In this document: positions 62,004-64,000 of the stretch, piece after piece | How positions within the stretch are numbered: the stretch's first letter is position 1 | How the letters are laid out: every line of letters starts with the position of its first letter | Assembly: GCF_026000115.1 (NCBI RefSeq) | Contig: NZ_AP026867.1 | Coordinates: forward strand, 3,963,716 to 4,027,715 | Length of the DNA stretch: 64,000 nucleotides | Direction of reading: 5' to 3' | From: Aureispira anguillae | Lineage (GTDB): Bacteria > Bacteroidota > Bacteroidia > Chitinophagales > Saprospiraceae | Notes under the pieces: generated by a model | What the model was told of the DNA's origin: nothing | The model's database searches: none | The model's input: only the letters and a program-made list of their open reading frames with translations | Position numbers and translations under genes: made by a program

Positions 62004-62612
62004 TTAATTAAAATCGCTAGGGTTTAATCCAGCCAAACTCATAAAGGCAATGCCCATTAATCCTGTGATGATAAATGCAATTCCCAAACCTCTCAAAGCA
62101 GGAGGTACATCTGCAGTACGCAATTTCTCACGAATAGATGCAATTGCTACAATAGCTAGGAACCATCCAACACCAGAACCCAATCCAAAAGATACAGACT
62201 CTCCAAAACCATATTCTCTAGAGACCATAAACAAAGACCCCCCAAGGATGGCACAGTTTACCGTAATTAGAGGAAGGAAAATCCCCAATGAATTGTAGAG
62301 TGCTGGAGAAACTTTCTCAATGATCATTTCTACTAATTGTACCATAGATGCAATTACAGCAATGAACAAGATTAGACGCAAAAAGGTTAAGTTAACTCCT
62401 GGTATGATCGCTCCATCAGACAACAGGTAAGTATTAATTGCCCAGTTGATTGGCATCGTAATGCCCAATACAAAGATGACAGCCAATCCTAAACCCACAG
62501 CAGTTTTTACAGTTTTTGATACAGCAAGATAAGAACACATTCCTAAGAAATATGCTAAAATCATGTTATCAATAAAGGCAGCTTTGATAAAGATATTTAA
62601 TGTATCGCCCAT
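62004..62612 (-). CDS. nqrE: Na+-NQR subunit E
   Basis: 202 residues with six membrane helices. The start [20 protein letters not shown] and the central [20 protein letters not shown] are family signatures; cysteines in the membrane half (Cys26, and the one in NCAI) hold the intramembrane iron centre shared with NqrD. It lies 58 bp upstream of nqrF. Confidence 0.97.
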   Translation of the reverse strand: MGDTLNIFIKAAFIDNMILAYFLGMCSYLAVSKTVKTAVGLGLAVIFVLGITMPINWAINTYLLSDGAIIPGVNLTFLRLILFIAVIASMVQLVEMIIEKVSPALYNSLGIFLPLITVNCAILGGSLFMVSREYGFGESVSFGLGSGVGWFLAIVAIASIREKLRTADVPPALRGLGIAFIITGLMGIAFMSLAGLNPSDFN

Positions 62613-62664
62613 TTTATCGTTAGATTTATAATAATTTACAAGAAAAATTGGTTGAAAGCTAGTA

Positions 62665-63318
62665 TTAAGATTTGTCTACTAAGCTAGGATCAACGGCACG
62701 CTGTATCCAGATAAAGATACCAATTACGAATAAAGAAGATGCTGGCAAAACCATCAAGTTATTGGCAACATACCATTCTGGAGATAAGATTTCCCATCCC
62801 ATAAAAGTACCTTTGCCCAATAGCTCACGAACGACAGCCATGGCTACCAAAATCCATCCATATCCCAAACCGTTTCCAACTCCATCCAAGAACGATTGCC
62901 AAGGGTTGTTGCCCATTGCAAACGCCTCTAGACGTCCCATTACAATACAGTTGGTAATAATCAAACCAATAAATACAGAAAGTTCTACATAAGCAGTATA
63001 AGCAAATGCTCCTAATACGATTTCTACAATTTGTACCAAACCTGCAATTACAAGCAATTGTACAATCATACGAATAGAACTAGGAATAGAATTTCTAAGC
63101 AAAGAAATAATTAAACTAGAAGATGCACATACAAAAATAAGTGCCACTGCCATAACCAAAGATTTGGATACCGAGCCTGTTACTGCCAAAGCAGAACAAA
63201 TTCCCAAAACTTGAATGGTAATAGGATTATTACTGTGAAGCGGATCTTTCAAAAGCATACGCTCTTCTTTTCCAAGTAATCCTCCTTGTTTTTTTGAATC
63301 AACTATAGTATCAGCCAT
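62665..63318 (-). CDS. nqrD: Na+-NQR subunit D
   Basis: 217 residues with six membrane helices. Family motifs [20 protein letters not shown], then ALAVT, and [18 protein letters not shown] are present, including the Cys in GICSALA and that in TNCIVMG for the iron centre. It lies 52 bp upstream of nqrE, in the usual order C-D-E-F. Confidence 0.97.
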   Translation of the reverse strand: MADTIVDSKKQGGLLGKEERMLLKDPLHSNNPITIQVLGICSALAVTGSVSKSLVMAVALIFVCASSSLIISLLRNSIPSSIRMIVQLLVIAGLVQIVEIVLGAFAYTAYVELSVFIGLIITNCIVMGRLEAFAMGNNPWQSFLDGVGNGLGYGWILVAMAVVRELLGKGTFMGWEILSPEWYVANNLMVLPASSLFVIGIFIWIQRAVDPSLVDKS

Positions 63319-63373
63319 TGTGCTACAATTATTTATAGTTTATAATTTTTTATTGAATTGCAAGATGCAATTT

Positions 63374-64000
63374 CTATTTTTTATTGTTGTGAAGTGTTTC
63401 GAAGTAAGTTTCGTACTTGCTCATTCCTTTGTCAAACATAACCGTTACCCCATCACTAGTAATGGTAGCTCCAGAAATCCCTGTTACAAAGTGTTCTCCT
63501 TTTTTAGGACGCTTCAACACAGTCAAAGCTACATTAGAACCTTCAAAAACTTTTTTACCAATAAACTGAGCTTTGAATTTCTCACTGTCTTTGATTTCCG
63601 CACCCAAACCTGGTGTTTCGTTTTTGTGATCAAAATAAACTCCTGCAATGGTATTCAAATCAGCTTCCAAAGCAATATAAGCCCAAATCTTGTCCCATAG
63701 TCCATTCCCACGGATAGCAACAACATAAGTCTTTTTGCCATTCTCATTAGAATATTCATAAACAGGATACAAACGATCTTCAGGTTTTCTCTTTTCTTCA
63801 TTGCCCAAGTCTAACTCAGCCAATTCTTTGTATTTTTTTGCACCACCTGTTGCTGTTGCATTAATTTTATCCAAGTCGTCCTTAGTAAATACCTGACCAG
63901 ATTCTGTTACAGCAACCATTTCTACTTTTCCATAAGCTTTTTCTACAGAACTAGGATCGCCTAAAACAATTGTAGAATCAGGAATACAACTTAAAATTGC
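63374..64000 (-). CDS. nqrC: Na+-NQR subunit C, partial
   Basis: The frame is open to the right edge, so the N-terminus is missing; about 208 residues are seen. The flavin-attachment motif SGAT with its threonine lies in VTGISGATITSDGVT, as in NqrC, which carries covalent FMN on the periplasmic side. YVVAIRGNGLWDKIWAYIAL and TPGLGAEIKD are further family blocks. It overlaps no gene and precedes nqrD by 55 bp. Confidence 0.96.
   Translation of the reverse strand, partial: AILSCIPDSTIVLGDPSSVEKAYGKVEMVAVTESGQVFTKDDLDKINATATGGAKKYKELAELDLGNEEKRKPEDRLYPVYEYSNENGKKTYVVAIRGNGLWDKIWAYIALEADLNTIAGVYFDHKNETPGLGAEIKDSEKFKAQFIGKKVFEGSNVALTVLKRPKKGEHFVTGISGATITSDGVTVMFDKGMSKYETYFETLHNNKK

Overview
The window reads as chromosome of a marine member of the Bacteroidota, most like the Saprospiria (Aureispira-type; the genus is inference). 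The evidence is AT-rich DNA, many promoters of the Bacteroidota form TAnnTTTG (often with TTG 17-20 bp upstream), secreted proteins ending in type IX secretion (T9SS) sorting domains, lineage-typical families (DUF3667, DUF5723, DUF3857, GEVED), S46 dipeptidyl peptidase, and a Na+-translocating NADH:quinone reductase operon. No tRNA, rRNA, IS element, prophage or CRISPR array was seen.

Layout. 1-8.9 kb: the end of a PhoX-like phosphatase, an outer-membrane barrel protein, two Crp/Fnr-type regulators, a small transporter with an acetyltransferase, an SDR-type reductase, an S46 peptidase, and a BRCT protein beside an unknown protein. 9.5-18.4 kb: three large secreted surface proteins, two with T9SS signals and one tail-fibre-like repeat protein, then a helical-repeat protein. 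18.5-33.2 kb: a DEAD-box helicase, membrane and secreted proteins, a decayed SnoaL-like gene, DUF3667, PAP2, a zinc-ribbon membrane protein, a CHAT/TPR protein with an overlapping membrane partner, two overlapping paralogues, and a DUF5723 protein. 33.3-38.6 kb: a ClpB-like double-AAA ATPase with a DUF3857/transglutaminase-fold protein.

38.8-43.1 kb is the most unusual block. It holds a conserved membrane protein, an Lgt-like integral-membrane enzyme lacking the canonical Lgt residues, a radical SAM protein with the cysteine layout of the tetraether lipid synthase (Tes/MJ0619) group, and a tandem pair of tiny membrane proteins. It could be a lipid-modifying pathway. 43.2-54.6 kb: a T9SS lectin-like protein with three operator-like sites, an aroQ operon, NifU-like and Mrp iron-sulfur proteins, an esterase lipoprotein, a second DEAD-box helicase, endonuclease III with a 5'-nucleotidase-C lipoprotein, and a membrane-anchored protein. 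55-57 kb: HesB/IscA, rpmI-rplT without infC, and a GyrI-like protein. 57-60.5 kb: a DUF4157 (eCIS-core) protein with a damaged HEXXH, overlapping a lipoprotein, then a TetR regulator with its membrane-protein partner. 60.6-64 kb: nqrF, nqrE, nqrD and partial nqrC on the minus strand.

A second layer lies between genes. A family of mosaic palindromic repeats is bounded by TACTCCGTT/AACGGAGTA-type arms (about 8902, 12412, 40753 and 53825), with loose modules at 21326 and 27146. Strong hairpin terminators separate most convergent gene pairs.
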